Below, piece by piece: positions 1 to 11,609 of a stretch of DNA of 50,000 bases. The translations under genes and the position numbers were made by a program. Source of the stretch: Glandiceps talaboti (taxonomy: Eukaryota > Hemichordata > Enteropneusta > Spengelidae); NCBI RefSeq assembly GCF_964340395.1, contig NC_135553.1, forward strand, positions 13,980,001 to 14,030,000, in the 5' to 3' direction. Positions within the stretch are counted from its first letter, which is position 1, and each line of letters starts with the position of its first letter. The notes beneath the pieces are model-generated. The model saw only the letters and a program-made list of their open reading frames with translations. It ran no database searches and was not told the origin of the DNA.

Positions 1-1242
1 GTGATAGTGTTTGGCCTTAGCGTCGCATGACAGGAATAATACAAATATATTTATATAAATACGTTATCTTTGAGGCTTCAATATCCTAACTAGAAAAGAC
101 AAATACTAAAACTGTAAAACCATGCCTTGGGTTTGATAGCGCCCATACTTAACTCTACATATCTCATCGTAACACCTTGAAAATGATGGGTTGGTCGGTC
201 GCTTGAAAATGAAAAAGAAAGCTTAAGAAAAATTAAGCAAAAAAAAGTAGGTGTATGTGTACATGAAGATGATACTTTCATTTCATAATCATACTTCAAC
301 AGTCTGAATGACTTATACATGATAATTAAAGTCAGAAGGAAACTTAGAACCGTTTGTTTTCATAAGGTTCTCAAATTTTAGCAATAAACGGTTATTAAAT
401 TTCAATCAGATACACGCTGTGTGTGTGGGGTCGCCATCGTTCACTATTAGTGACTTTGCCATTTTTGCAAAATCCTGCCGTGGAGGGCGTCATTTTGTTT
501 TATTATGTCGCCAGATTGAAGAACTCGAGGGCAAGTCGGAGCAGGAGGAATGTAGAATTAAGTACGGCCGGCCTTCACCGCAATCATGTTAAATGTGCCG
601 ATGTGGTGATTCTATGAAGACAGGATCCATTGAACACGTATCAAAAAAATTGCAAACTCTACAGATTTGAATTTGATCCGTTGCATGACCTTATAACCAG
701 CCCACAACAAAGGATGACTATGGGGAAAACCACATGATAACCACCCCCACACCCTCCCCGAACTTGTGATGCATGTGACGGAGCATGACCCCGTAGACTT
801 ACATACCTGCCTGAGGTAACACGAGTCCTAGAAATGTTATTCTATCCTTCAGTGTAAGTGGTCCCACCTCAAAATAATACGAGATATATAGAGATGGTTA
901 TGTAAAGAATAGAAACAAAAAATGATAATTCAGATCACGAATTGGAATATGGTCCGTTCACATGACAACACACTAGTACTTGCCGCCCTTTCAGAGAATC
1001 TTCTGTTTTATACAAACCTGACGTTGTGCACAACTTGGCAGTAAGGAAAACACGCATGCGTTATAAAGTGTTCAGGCATATCAATTTGTTAAATGTAAAT
1101 GAACCCTTCTTATTGCACTTTTGGAGATAAAATCCCTGTTATTCTTTGAGGAAGCCTTCAGTAATTACAAGGGGAATAGGGAGGTGTCATATTTTACTAA
1201 AGAAATGCATACCCCGGAATGAACACACTAATGTTCGCAGTA
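1..1242. other. AT-rich stretch without recognised gene
   Basis: I see no protein motif, RNA gene or transposon signature here. Short open frames exist on both strands but none has recognisable domains, good codon structure or splice context. A C-rich patch near 740-765 is the only compositional oddity. Confidence 0.5.
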
Positions 1243-1374
1243 ACCCCCCCCCAAAAAAACACAACAACAAACAAACAAACAAACAAACAAAAAAACACCC
1301 AACAACAACAAAAAATGCTACACAAAGATTGTTATCTGTGCAATTATACCGTAACCCCCCCCCCCTCCCCTCCC
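1243..1374. repeat. C-run plus (CAAA/CAA)n low-complexity patches
   Basis: A poly-C run followed by poly-A and (CAAA)n/(CAA)n sequence occupies about 1243-1316, and a second C-rich run lies at 1354-1374. The open frames through this stretch are readings of the simple repeat and are not genes. Confidence 0.8.
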
Positions 1375-2298
1375 GCATTCTGTAGATGTAGAATTGTATG
1401 GTATACTATTAAAATAACAGTGGCGTTTGACTACAGTGTCCATGTAGAATAAAACTTTCTTTACAAATAGTTGGGAGCTCTTCAATGAGAGATCTCACAT
1501 TTGGATGTAACCTATACTTGGAATGTCGCCGTCCAACGTTGAGCACTTCGATAAAACTAAGAACATGTAGGAGGCCATCAAGAGGCGTAACAATGCATGC
1601 ATTTCAAACCAAACACACTTTTGAAGCAATAGAGTACTTGAATCTAGTCTTCAATACCCCAATTATTTTAGTCTTAATACATTCATTATATGGCTAATCT
1701 CAAGTGATATTATGGCAGACACATACATTCGCTTGATTATCGGCTGCTTTCAAGATCCCCTTTTCACCCCAAATTTTTTCGTGACCCCCATTTTCTCCTC
1801 AGGCCCTCCCTGCAGTAAATTCTATTTATCCCCTAATACATTAATATCGTATACAAGCAAGAATACTACGACATATGCATTATCGATAATCTCCCTGGCG
1901 CCCTTAGTCATCTATGGTTCATATTTCTATATTTCTTCAGCACACCATCGAATTTTCGATAGACTAATATTTATTTTAATTAGCAGTTCGCAGTGATAAC
2001 AGAAGCAAATACAAACAAAATGAAATACATATACTTAAACTTGAAATTATCATAATTTTTACATTTCTTGAGTTTCAAAAAATTTAACCACCTGCATATT
2101 CGATGCGGTACTACCCCTTCTATCCTATTTCCATACATAATTTAATCATTCCATGTCATGCATGTGTAATTGATGTTTTGGAAAGCATGTACGAGGGCGT
2201 CCTACGCCGTGTTTGTTAGCAGCTCTTGATCAGCAATTAAAGGGGTGATGCTAGCCGCTTTTAAATGAAATTAGATGTAAGGATTTTGTTTGCAATTT
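1375..2298. other. AT-rich stretch, nothing recognised
   Basis: There are several open frames of 60-95 codons, including one at 1712-1996, but they have no recognisable domain, signal or splice pattern. I treat them as chance frames in AT-rich DNA. Confidence 0.45.
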
Positions 2299-2349
2299 AC
2301 ACACACACACACACACACACGAGTGTGTGTGTGTGTGTGTGTGTGTGTT
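2299..2349. repeat. (AC)n followed by (GT)n, self-complementary
   Basis: About 11 AC dinucleotides (2299-2320) are followed, after a short GAG junction, by about 13 GT dinucleotides to 2348. The two blocks are reverse complements, so a single strand can fold into a long hairpin; this is also alternating purine-pyrimidine DNA that can adopt Z-form. Confidence 0.9.
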
Positions 2350-2638
2350 TGTATGTGCTCTATGATCGTATCGAATAGGATGTATACGTTTGATGCCCTT
2401 ATGAGAAAGCAAGTGTTTAGTTTGAGAAGACGACTTTCAGTAAGTTGTAACAGCATAATTAGATGTACATGTGATTTACTGTATTTCAGATCCCATATGG
2501 TCGAATTATTGGACAGGTTACTTTTTGTTTAATTTATATGTTAAGATTTTTATATTTAAGAACATAAGTCATGTAGCTTTTCTGTAACATCTATTTATAT
2601 GGACGTTGTTGTCCGAATTAAAGTCTATAATAATAATA

Positions 2639-2641
<3 letters not shown>

Positions 2642-2677
<36 letters not shown>

Positions 2678-2703
2678 CTCGGTGAGTATCAATCTGCTAA
2701 GAC

Positions 2704-2789
<86 letters not shown>

Positions 2790-2844
2790 GAAACGCTCTG
2801 CCACTGCGGTATAGAGCACTGTCTTAGCAGATTGATACTCACCG

Positions 2845-2934
<90 letters not shown>
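2642..2934. repeat. Three (AT)n tracts enclosing a 52-bp motif and an inverted half copy
   Basis: (AT)n tracts occupy about 2642-2676, 2704-2786 and 2847-2934. Between the first two lies a 26-base sequence (2678-2703) that is the exact reverse complement of 2821-2846. Between the last two is a unique block, 2787-2846, whose 52-base core 2795-2846 recurs at 48411-48462. The arrangement could fold into a hairpin with a 26-bp stem carrying an (AT)n arm. Whether this is a transposon terminus, a SINE remnant or a microsatellite-flanked repeat is not resolved. Confidence 0.9.
2795..2846 (+). repeat. 52-bp AT-flanked repeat unit, copy 1
   Basis: The unit begins GCTCTGCCACTGCGG and ends ATACTCACCGAG, and is followed directly by (AT)n. 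It matches the copy at 48411-48462 at 51 of 52 positions. Internally GCTCT and AGAGC can form a short stem, and the start weakly resembles the D-arm and A-box of a tRNA (GGTATAGAGC). I do not recognise the family. Confidence 0.85.
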
Positions 2935-2936
<2 letters not shown>

Positions 2937-3010
2937 CGGTATCAAGTAAATCAAAGTGATTTACGCTGTTGCGATCATCAGACGACTAACGGTATAGGTC
3001 TATGAAGTAT
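2935..3010 (-). other. Hammerhead-like degenerate motif next to (AT)n
   Basis: Read on the minus strand, the sequence contains CTGATGA (plus coordinates 2975-2981), then a CGC-AACA-GCG hairpin (2964-2973), then AAATCA-CTT-TGATTT (2948-2962), a second hairpin. This order resembles the conserved core of a hammerhead ribozyme, but the GAAA box reads TAAA and stem I is not evident, so it would be inactive. A 9-bp direct repeat TAACGGTAT (2934-2942 and 2987-2995) brackets the motif. Hammerhead motifs are known in the terminal repeats of Penelope-like retroelements; assignment to that group here is inference. Confidence 0.3.
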
Positions 3011-5117
3011 TGAACACTGTTTACTCCAATATAGACATATTACATAGAGTAGGTCACAGTAGGTCAAATTATGTCTTGTGATACTCTTAGTAACCAAAAT
3101 ATCCAAATCATGGCCTAAAATCAACCACTGCCCAGCATACAGTATACTAACTTTTTTCCAATGACATAAAGGCATGCGCAATTCTTGCAAATTATATACT
3201 TTTGATCACAATTATGCATTACTGTTATTTGAAGCTCAGTAGCCTATAGTCAAAATTTTGATATGAAGGTCTATCTGGGTAAATCTGGATTTTTAATCGA
3301 TAGAACAATTCTACTTTGTTTCTTTCTTGACTAAGACAATGTGAAATAACATAAATACAACATCCAATGTATATAACTTAATGTGAGACAGCTATGAAAT
3401 GTGTTAAAAGTTTATTGTATTTCCGGTAACTTTCGAAATATGTCTGAATGCTTCAGAATCAAAAGTTACTTGACATACAGACCATTAGTAATGCACTGTT
3501 GTTAACCTACACGAAAAGTATCCAAAAATTGTGTTTCAAATTGAGAATGTTTAAAAAACACCATTGCAAGCAATAAAATGCGATACATCGGATAGAGAAA
3601 CGGTGAATTTGAAGTCTAATCTTATCTCAGATTACATCCTGTTGACAAATATTCTACATTCAGATACAGTTGGTTACCAAATCATCTCAGGTGGGCAATA
3701 CATTCTATAGATATTACCTCTTATCTTCGTAACAGATCTCGTGAGATTAAATCAAAATCGCAGTTTCCCTATATTTGAATAGGTTATCATTAGACAGTAT
3801 AGATGTTGGTTTGGAATGTAATAATTTAGTTGAATGGCGGAGACTATATCATCTTGTTTGAGCCGTCATCGCCATTACACATATTCCTTTTTAAGAGATG
3901 CATTCATAGACAGCCTCATAACGAAGTCCCTCTTCAAATTTGAGTTGGTAATCTCGATAAAATGTGTTCAATCTCTGAAATTACAATCTCGTTCTAGGCA
4001 CATTTAGAAATTAAATGGACCGGGGTAAATCTAAAGGGTTCACGACAGTTACCAGAAAACTGAATAATTTGCATTGAATGAAGCTTTTTAAGCTGCAGGC
4101 CACCTGGGGACTTACAGATTGCGTTGATAACAGGAAAACTACACTGCGACAAAATCCTCATCTTATTGTCAATATGCCTTAAGAACAGAATCCAAATACT
4201 TCCCTGATGGTAGTAGATAAGCGTGTGGTGTTATTGGGTGTCTACCCACATAGTATTTATCACACACTAAATAAGTTTTGTAAGACAAATCCAGTCAACC
4301 TTTCAAAAGATTTTTTTTGGAAACGCAACTTCATCTTAGTGGGAACATAAATGCTTATTGTCAGGCCATCAAATTTACGACATATTTTCTTTTCTTTTCA
4401 ATGTGTATAAGGATTATCAACGAGATTGCGGAGATGAACGATACAGTTTGCTGAAACGGAACGTTGTCTCCCTTGACAAACTCTTAATACATGTAATATT
4501 GCTCGTCAGGCTCGACGAAATTCTTGCCATCTTTGCCGCATTTTCTTGACTTGAATGAGTTGCCATTATCAGATCGTCGATAAATTTCATAGTCACACGT
4601 TTTAATAAAAAGGTCAACCTGTAGACATCTCGAATAAATAAAATTAAAAAAAAAATCAAATTAAATAAAACCATTTACAGTATACTTTGAGTAGCTGTAA
4701 TCTAAGATTGCAAACAAAAGAGTATATAAATTGCAGTGCAACTTCTTGCTTTGATTAACGTCATCCCCCGCAGAGACGCGATGTAAACTGAATACCTCCT
4801 CTAAGGGAAGGTTTTCAATTCAATTGTTGCGCAAGATTAGCAAATGAAGATTACTTGATTTGAGATACAAATTTAAGGGCTGGTATTATACAGGTGAATC
4901 GTCCAAATGAAAAAAAAAATATATAGTAAGCATGTAGTATAATAAAGTGAACATAAAGATTATAGATAAATATTGGACGACAAATATATACAAGTACAGA
5001 AATATCAATGTTCTGTAGTTTCAAATAATTGATTATAGTATGTGTTAGTTGTATTACCAACTAAGTAGGTCTAGTAGTGTTACAAAAACAACATGCAAGC
5101 ACATAAAAACAAATCAA

Positions 5118-5119
<2 letters not shown>
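3011..5119. other. AT-rich stretch, nothing recognised
   Basis: No coding region, tRNA-like sequence or transposon end was recognised. Open frames are short (up to about 85 codons) and of low-complexity composition. Confidence 0.45.

Positions 5120-5184
<65 letters not shown>
5120..5184. repeat. (CAA)n trinucleotide microsatellite
   Basis: About 21 CAA units are nearly uninterrupted. On the plus strand one frame reads poly-Thr and on the minus strand one reads poly-Cys; these are artefacts of the repeat. Confidence 0.95.
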
Positions 5185-5185
<1 letters not shown>

Positions 5186-7656
5186 TATGTATATATAACT
5201 GTGATGACACACATGAAAGTTATCCTTGCAGTCGATTACGAATGTGAATGTTTTGATAGCTTCAAACTTGGGAAAGTTGCAGCGCCCCCTCGAGACGACA
5301 GAGGGTAAGGTGAAATCTGAATCCATAAATTAGAATCTCCCATTAATATCGTTTATGATATGGTAAACGCAAGAAAAAATGTTACTTAGAATAACAACGT
5401 AATGTGAAATATTCTTTATACGAAACAGAAAGAAAAATATAAGACAATATCTTACGTTTCTTTGCTTTATGTTAAAAGATCCTGGTTTTTTTCTTTCCTG
5501 TCACTAAGAACGATCCCAAAAATATTGTTTCCGTCTCAAACGTGAATATTAAGCCGGGAAGTAGGCTGTATGTACACAGCGTGAAGGCTATTGACAACAT
5601 TCCGCTTTGCAAGTACTTTGTAGGTGTTCTATGGCTAAGCCCAAGAACTTCGAAAGCTCCAGTAAGACGGGATTGTTCCCTTTAGTCATACTAGTGGTAT
5701 TAAAACAACTCGTGTGTGATTATTGCAACACGTGTACACACAGTTCAGGGCGGTTTCAGAATTGTGATCGTGGGTGTCCTAAATCACGCTGGCCGTGGAT
5801 TCTGATTGCTATTATATTGAGTGTGTATAGATTTTGAAACTATCATTGATTTTACCCGGGGTATAGGAATCGGTAAGCTCTTTTTTCTTGGCTTGTGAAA
5901 GGGACTTTTAATGTCCCCGCTGATAAATATTACCACTGGTATTTATACTTTCTGTTGCGTAAACAACACTTCCTCTATGAGATAGCGGACTTGTGCGTAA
6001 AGCATCAATTCAAAAGCTTAAGGCATGTGTGTTCAGTGCACATGTAAACTCCAAAATGGTGAAAGGCAGTGATGGCGCCACATGGCGCCACTTACAAATG
6101 GCGCTACTTATACGTCACTTCCTCCCATGGATACAAGTGTACAAGAAAACGCAACTGCTCGACTCAGGAAAAGGCACGTAATGTATTAGTGGTACACTAC
6201 AGCAGACACTTCATTGTACATCCAATTGTAGTATACCACCACATAACATGTCGCCCCTGCTGGTGTAACACATTGTATATATTTTCGAAAACATGAAAAA
6301 ACAGGAATATAGTACAGTAGAAATCGGCTGGAGCTACACACACATTTACACTGCACTTAGGCTGGGTCAGAATTTAATTCGGTTCAAATCATGAGCAAAA
6401 TATTTCGCCGCCAACCGCCACCCCCCCCCCCCCTTCAGACCATCATAATTGTCATGACTTAAACCCTCAATTTTTTCATTCTCCCTCCCCAAAATCTCCC
6501 CAGGCCATTGCCGCCTGCCATAAATCCTGATCATACATTGAAATTGGCTTTTTCGCATGACGTGTTCACCTGGTGAGAAAGTCCTTCGTAAATTATGTAA
6601 ATTTCGGCTCAGAAACAACGTTTTGTTTTCAGTTTCCTTGACTACTGGTGGGTGACTCAGAATCGCATATGTGACTCGGACAACTAATATGCTTAGTTGC
6701 AAGACTAATATGCTTATTCGTTTTTATATAGTTTCTTTAAATTTCTTTTCTTTTCTTGTAGGTTTAAAATGTATTCACCCTTTTTCTTAAAACCAACATT
6801 TATCTTTCATACAGGCGGTACCAACTGCTTGATTGCGTAGATCACAAACTTTAATCGAAACGTTGGTATAGGCGGCCGCTTTCCTTTCTACACGTGTTTT
6901 AGCAAATGGTCCCCTCACTTCCTATTTAGTCAACAATATACGCCTCATAAAATGTCAGCTATGTGACAAATTAACCTCAGTCGCCAGTACTTCTAAATCA
7001 GAATTTACACTTTGACTGTTCCTGAAACGTCAGTGATCTGAGCTGAAAAACATGGATGAGCAGTTATTCAGAAATTCATAGAAATTACATTGAGCCTCTT
7101 AGCAAATCCCAGAGCCAGCAATATCTTCTCTCATGATAATAGAAGTCATACTCATCTGATACAGTGTGTGCCCAAACTCTAGTTGGGTAAATGATAATCG
7201 CATAGTGCCCCTAGCAAATACCTTTAATCATTTAATTCTTAATTTTCAAATTTTGAATAATTTATAGGTCTGTACATTGTAATCAGAGAAAACATGTTGC
7301 AATGCGAGCTCATTCTGCGCGTCTCCATAATATCCGAGTCGTAACTTTATATCTAATATCCACTTATTTGGCAGACGTTTGTTTTAATACTTCTCCTTTT
7401 AATTTTAAACACATGCCTTGTTTCGATTATATTTGTTTGTTGTATTTATTTTATCTTGTCTTAGCTGTCTTTTTTATTTTTACATGATCGCATTTGACGA
7501 CTTTATATATGTCTGCTTCAAAGCTAATGGCAATCAACGCCATTGCTCATGAAAGTATAATCTGTAATCTGTATCTACGTAATAGGTAAATGCGCGATGA
7601 GGTTCACCTGAAATGCAGTTCTATCTGCGAGTTCGTTATCTGTCTGTGTTTCTGTA
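5185..7656. other. AT-rich stretch with poly-C run and short GGCGCC repeats
   Basis: No gene was recognised. Local oddities are three tandem ATGGCGC-type blocks at about 6072-6105 and a poly-C run at about 6420-6433. A 111-codon minus-strand frame at 6367-6702 reads through the poly-C run (as poly-Gly) and shows no recognisable domain. Confidence 0.45.
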
Positions 7657-8067
7657 GTATGTATGTATGTATGTATGTATGTATGTATGTATGTATGTAT
7701 GTATGTATGTCTGTCTTTCTGTATGTACGTATGTATGTATGTATGTATGTATGTATGTACGTACGTACGTACGTACGTACGTACGTGTGTGTGTGTGTGT
7801 GTCTATGTATGTATGTATGTATGTATGTATGTATGTATGTATGTATGTATGTATGTATGTATGTATGTACGTACGTACGTACGTACGTACGTACGTGTGT
7901 GTGTGTGTGTCTATGTATGTATGTATGTATGTATGTTTGTATGTATGTATGTATGTATGTATGTATGTATGTATGTATGTATGTATGTATGTATGTATGT
8001 ATGCATATATGTAGGTAGGTAGGTAGGTAGGTAGGTAGGTAGTATAGGTACGTACGTACGTACGTAC

Positions 8068-8098
<31 letters not shown>

Positions 8099-8290
8099 TG
8101 TGTGTATGTATGATTGTCCGTCAATACCTACCTACCTACCTACCTACCTACATACATACATACATACATACATACATACATACATACATACATACATACA
8201 TACATACATACATACACACATACAGACAGACAGACAGACAGACATTTCGTTTCATTTCATTTCATTTCATTTCAATTCAATTCAATTCAC
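7657..8290. repeat. Compound tetranucleotide array: GTAT, ACGT, GT, GTAG, CCTA, CATA, CAGA, TTTCA
   Basis: A roughly 630-bp array of short units follows the order (GTAT)n, (ACGT)n and (GT)n, repeated twice with small changes, then (GTAG)n at about 8011-8042 and (ACGT)n and (GTAT)n to about 8112. The complementary blocks follow: (CCTA)n at about 8127-8151, (CATA)n to about 8215, (CAGA)n to about 8243, and (TTTCA)/(TTCAA)n to 8290. Long open frames on both strands here (poly Met-Tyr-Val-Cys and Tyr-Ile-His-Thr) are products of a 4-bp period with no stop codon and are not genes. Confidence 0.95.
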
Positions 8291-9750
8291 GAATAAATGC
8301 TATTGTGAACAACAACCTATTTATGTAGACATGATGTCCTGGAGCTAATACAGGTCCAGTTTCCCAAAAATAGTTGTTCTAAATTTGAGAAATACACAGC
8401 ATACTTTGACCTAACGTGGCCATCAGTGACACAGTTCAGTTTTCAATACTGTTATCAACATTTTGAATATCTGGGAGTCACGGCAACTCAAGTAATCCCT
8501 CACAGCACCATAGCAATACGTCATGCAGACTCTCACGATAGTCCATGTTTCAAAGTAATACTTGAGGCATGATGCAAGAATTCACGTTGACTCGTAAAGA
8601 TTTCATCTTCGGATCACTTTATTTCGTACTCGAAGGCCACCGACCCATGGTACAATAACAAGTTTACACGTGAATTATAAAGACGAGGAGAATATAAAGA
8701 CAAAGCGATTCAACAAGCAAAAGAAATGTCATACAGTAAACCCCATTATTACAATATTTCAATTTCAAAAAAGATTTAATCTACATAATATTATATGAAA
8801 GTAGACATAACAGATATACATTGTGAGCAAATTTTAATGAACATTCAGACAATTTGAAGTACAGGTTTTTATTTACTGCATTGTGTTGGCTATTCGGGAA
8901 TAACTGACGTTAAGGTCAATGTTTAGAGGTGAAATTTGCCTTTAGAAGATCCCCAAGTAGAGTGGGTACAATAATAGTTTCTATAAAAAGAAGTACCTAG
9001 TGGATACTGCTTTTGCGGTTGCCACCCACATCAGTTATTTTGTAAAACCACGTATTAAAGACTTCTATCGAGACAGCTATACAATCATTGGTAAATGACA
9101 TTCTATCTCAATGAGTGTTTGTGAATGTTTGAGAGTCCGTATTTATTACTTACTACTATGAATCGTTCATTTAAAAATGACCACCATAGAAGAGTTATCG
9201 TAAGGCGAGTGCCACATTCATTTACGATTTGCTACATTTGGAAAGTTGAACCAAACTTCTCTTCTTTTGAGACCTTAATTATATCATAGCATGACGTAGG
9301 TATGCTTGACACTCGCAATGACCATAATAACTTGTATTTATTTATTTAGATTTTGCAAATCTTTATCTTTTCTTATGAAGATAATATGTCTTTATTCAAA
9401 ACAAAAAAGCTGAAAAGAGTACAATCTTCATACGACTCGACCGAAATAGCGCTGGATAGTATAATGATGTTAGTCTTGAACTTTTTTGGTGATAATCTTC
9501 TTTGAATTTATTTTTAGGACGTGAACCAAAAGATACAACCTTTCAATACTTTCCAATGAACACTCTGTGTATAGAGATCTTTATTTTCAGCATCTCTTGT
9601 GTAATAGCCTTCTTTAAATTTGTTTAAGGCTGGAACCTTTTATGTTTGTAATAATGCTCTTTAGATCTAGGGAGATGGGGGTAGATAAATTGATATAATC
9701 TTGATTCTAAGAGCCATTATATGTACCCAGTACATAATCTTTTTTGGATA
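8291..9750. other. AT-rich stretch, nothing recognised
   Basis: There is no open frame of note, no RNA gene and no recognised transposon end in this interval. Confidence 0.5.
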
Positions 9751-9754
9751 CCTT

Positions 9755-10087
9755 TAATGTTATAATAATGTTAGTTTTATATAGTGCTTTCCCACTCTGC
9801 CGCAAGTGCTTTACGATTACTACCACTGGCATGGACCTATACTGGCGTGTAAAGCCCATCATATTTCCCTAACTCTCTTCAATCGTTTGCAGCCTCTATT
9901 AGCATTAAACATTTGCACTTCAACTTCTATTCTACCAGGTCCCAATTATACAGCTGGGTTGACGGGTGTCCACTAGTAATTCACAACTTGTAGAAGGACG
10001 TTTGGTAAATCAGAAACAAACGGCAGCGTCGAAGCACAAACATGCAACGTGCAGATTCCAAGCCAGCCACTCTAACCATTTGACACA
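9755..10087 (-). mobile_element. tRNA-derived SINE, diverged copy, minus orientation
   Basis: The reverse complement aligns along its whole length with the plus-strand SINE at 15178-15553. It has the same tRNA-like head (TGGTTAGAGTGGC), the same CTGCCGTTTGTTTCT junction, the same CAGCTGTATAATTGGG central block, the same TCCATGCCAG block and the same tail (GTGGGAAAGCACTATATAA, then ATTATT). The B-box that is intact in the other copy is eroded here. SINEs of this kind are transcribed by RNA polymerase III and moved by a partner LINE; this copy is old and presumably inert. No flanking target duplication was clear. Confidence 0.85.
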
Positions 10088-10212
10088 ACTGAATGTGAGA
10101 TTACTTACCAGTACTAATGGATAGAAGGAAAATAAAGATAATTGATGGCACGGCTAAAACGAAGTAATGTATGGTGTATTCAATTATGCTTGTAATAATC
10201 TCCATACTTTCA

Positions 10213-10460
10213 GGTCACAGTACTTTGCTTAAAAGGGCATATTGACTTATAAGGGCATCTTTGCTAAGAAGGCACCTTTGTTTAGAATGCATCTTTGCTG
10301 AGAAGGCAGCTTTGCTGGGAGTAAATATTCTTTGCTTTAAAGGCATCTTAACTTGAAATGCAATTTTCCTCAGTAAACATCTTCGCTTAGAATTCAACGC
10401 TGTTGTGAAGGCATATTTGCGTAGATAAGAGGTCATCTTATACTGCGAAGGCATCTTATA
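10213..10460. repeat. Degenerate ~20-bp minisatellite (GAAGGCATCTTTGCTTA-like)
   Basis: About a dozen diverged units containing AAGGCATCTTTGCT follow one another. The minus-strand open frame across it gives imperfect repeats of Lys/Gln/Arg/Leu/Ser-rich peptide. I consider this non-coding minisatellite because the units vary in length and no start or splice context is seen, although a repeat protein fragment cannot be excluded. Confidence 0.75.
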
Positions 10461-11547
10461 AATCTCTCCTGGCTTAGTTTCTCATATTGGAAGTGTACAT
10501 ATTGACACGTCATTCAGACCCACGATAAATTTCTACCCTTAATATGCAATCAATAACATCCCCGGGGACATGAACAGTTTCGTCGAAGAGTTTTGTTTTG
10601 TAGGAGGGGTTCACTAACGTTAACGCTTGGGAAGAATTGCCTAAGTATTAATAATGAGCTTAGCTTTCTGAACATATGACACATTGCCATATTCAGTCTT
10701 CTCGATTCCAACTTTAATCCACGAATAATAATGAAATACATGTGACATAAGAAAACACAGAAGACAGTGCACAACATAACACTTTTCTTGCAGCAACACA
10801 TTCAGATTTATTAAATTTATATAATAACTTTTGCTTTTCAGGCATTGAAGGCATTTGTTTTTCTTATAGCTTGCAGCAAATCACGAGTCCACGAGGGTCA
10901 TACACTTTTGTATGATCGTTCAAGGCACAGATCTGAAGACTAGATGGACTCGTTATCACTTACTTATATTCATCCCTAAAGTGCATTTTAGGATATATCT
11001 GCAAAGTCCTTATTCATATACCCTAAAGGAACTTGTTAGCAGAACCCACATTTTGTCCGTACCAGGAAATTGGAAAATGTCTGCCCTTCAGTCAAAACCA
11101 CTTCTCAATATGCTTTGAAAAGGATCAAGTCTGTGTGTGTCACCGTTTTAGTGATGTCTTTGCACTGCATTGTTTTAGAAGGTAACTTCCTGCACGAAGA
11201 GCGGGACGATCACAGTATAAAACAAATACAGACCCATTTTGATTACGTTTAGGAAATTTTTAAGGTTAGGTTGGGAAAAAAACAATATTTGCCTTCGGAA
11301 GCAAGTGTATTGGCAGGTTGATATTTTTTCACGTTGACAACACTAGTAGACTGTCAATTATTTGGCTAAATTAGAGAAGCATGTTTTCCCTGTAAAACTG
11401 TGACGTGTCTAGTAGATTGCAGATGTAGTGATAACACGGTACAATTTCAAATTGTCACATAAGACAGTTTCTCATCTATGTTCTAGCACTAGCTTTTTAC
11501 CACAAGAACAGCAATGTTGTATAGGCATTTTTATTTGATAATTATAT

Positions 11548-11548
<1 letters not shown>
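10461..11548. other. AT-rich stretch, nothing recognised
   Basis: Several 60-80 codon frames occur on both strands without recognisable motifs. No RNA gene or mobile element end was seen. Confidence 0.45.

Positions 11549-11609
<61 letters not shown>
11549..11609. repeat. (AATC)n microsatellite
   Basis: About 15 uninterrupted AATC units follow an ATATTT stretch. Confidence 0.95.

Noticed and set aside
7590-8124. Long open frames on both strands (up to 162 codons) of Met-Tyr-Val-Cys or Tyr-Ile-His-Thr repeats
   Set aside because: They are translations of tetranucleotide repeats that lack stop codons; the composition is fully explained by the repeat.
7657-8243. Spaced repeats as a CRISPR array
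   Set aside because: There are no unique spacers between identical repeats, the units are 2-5 bp, and the genome is animal.
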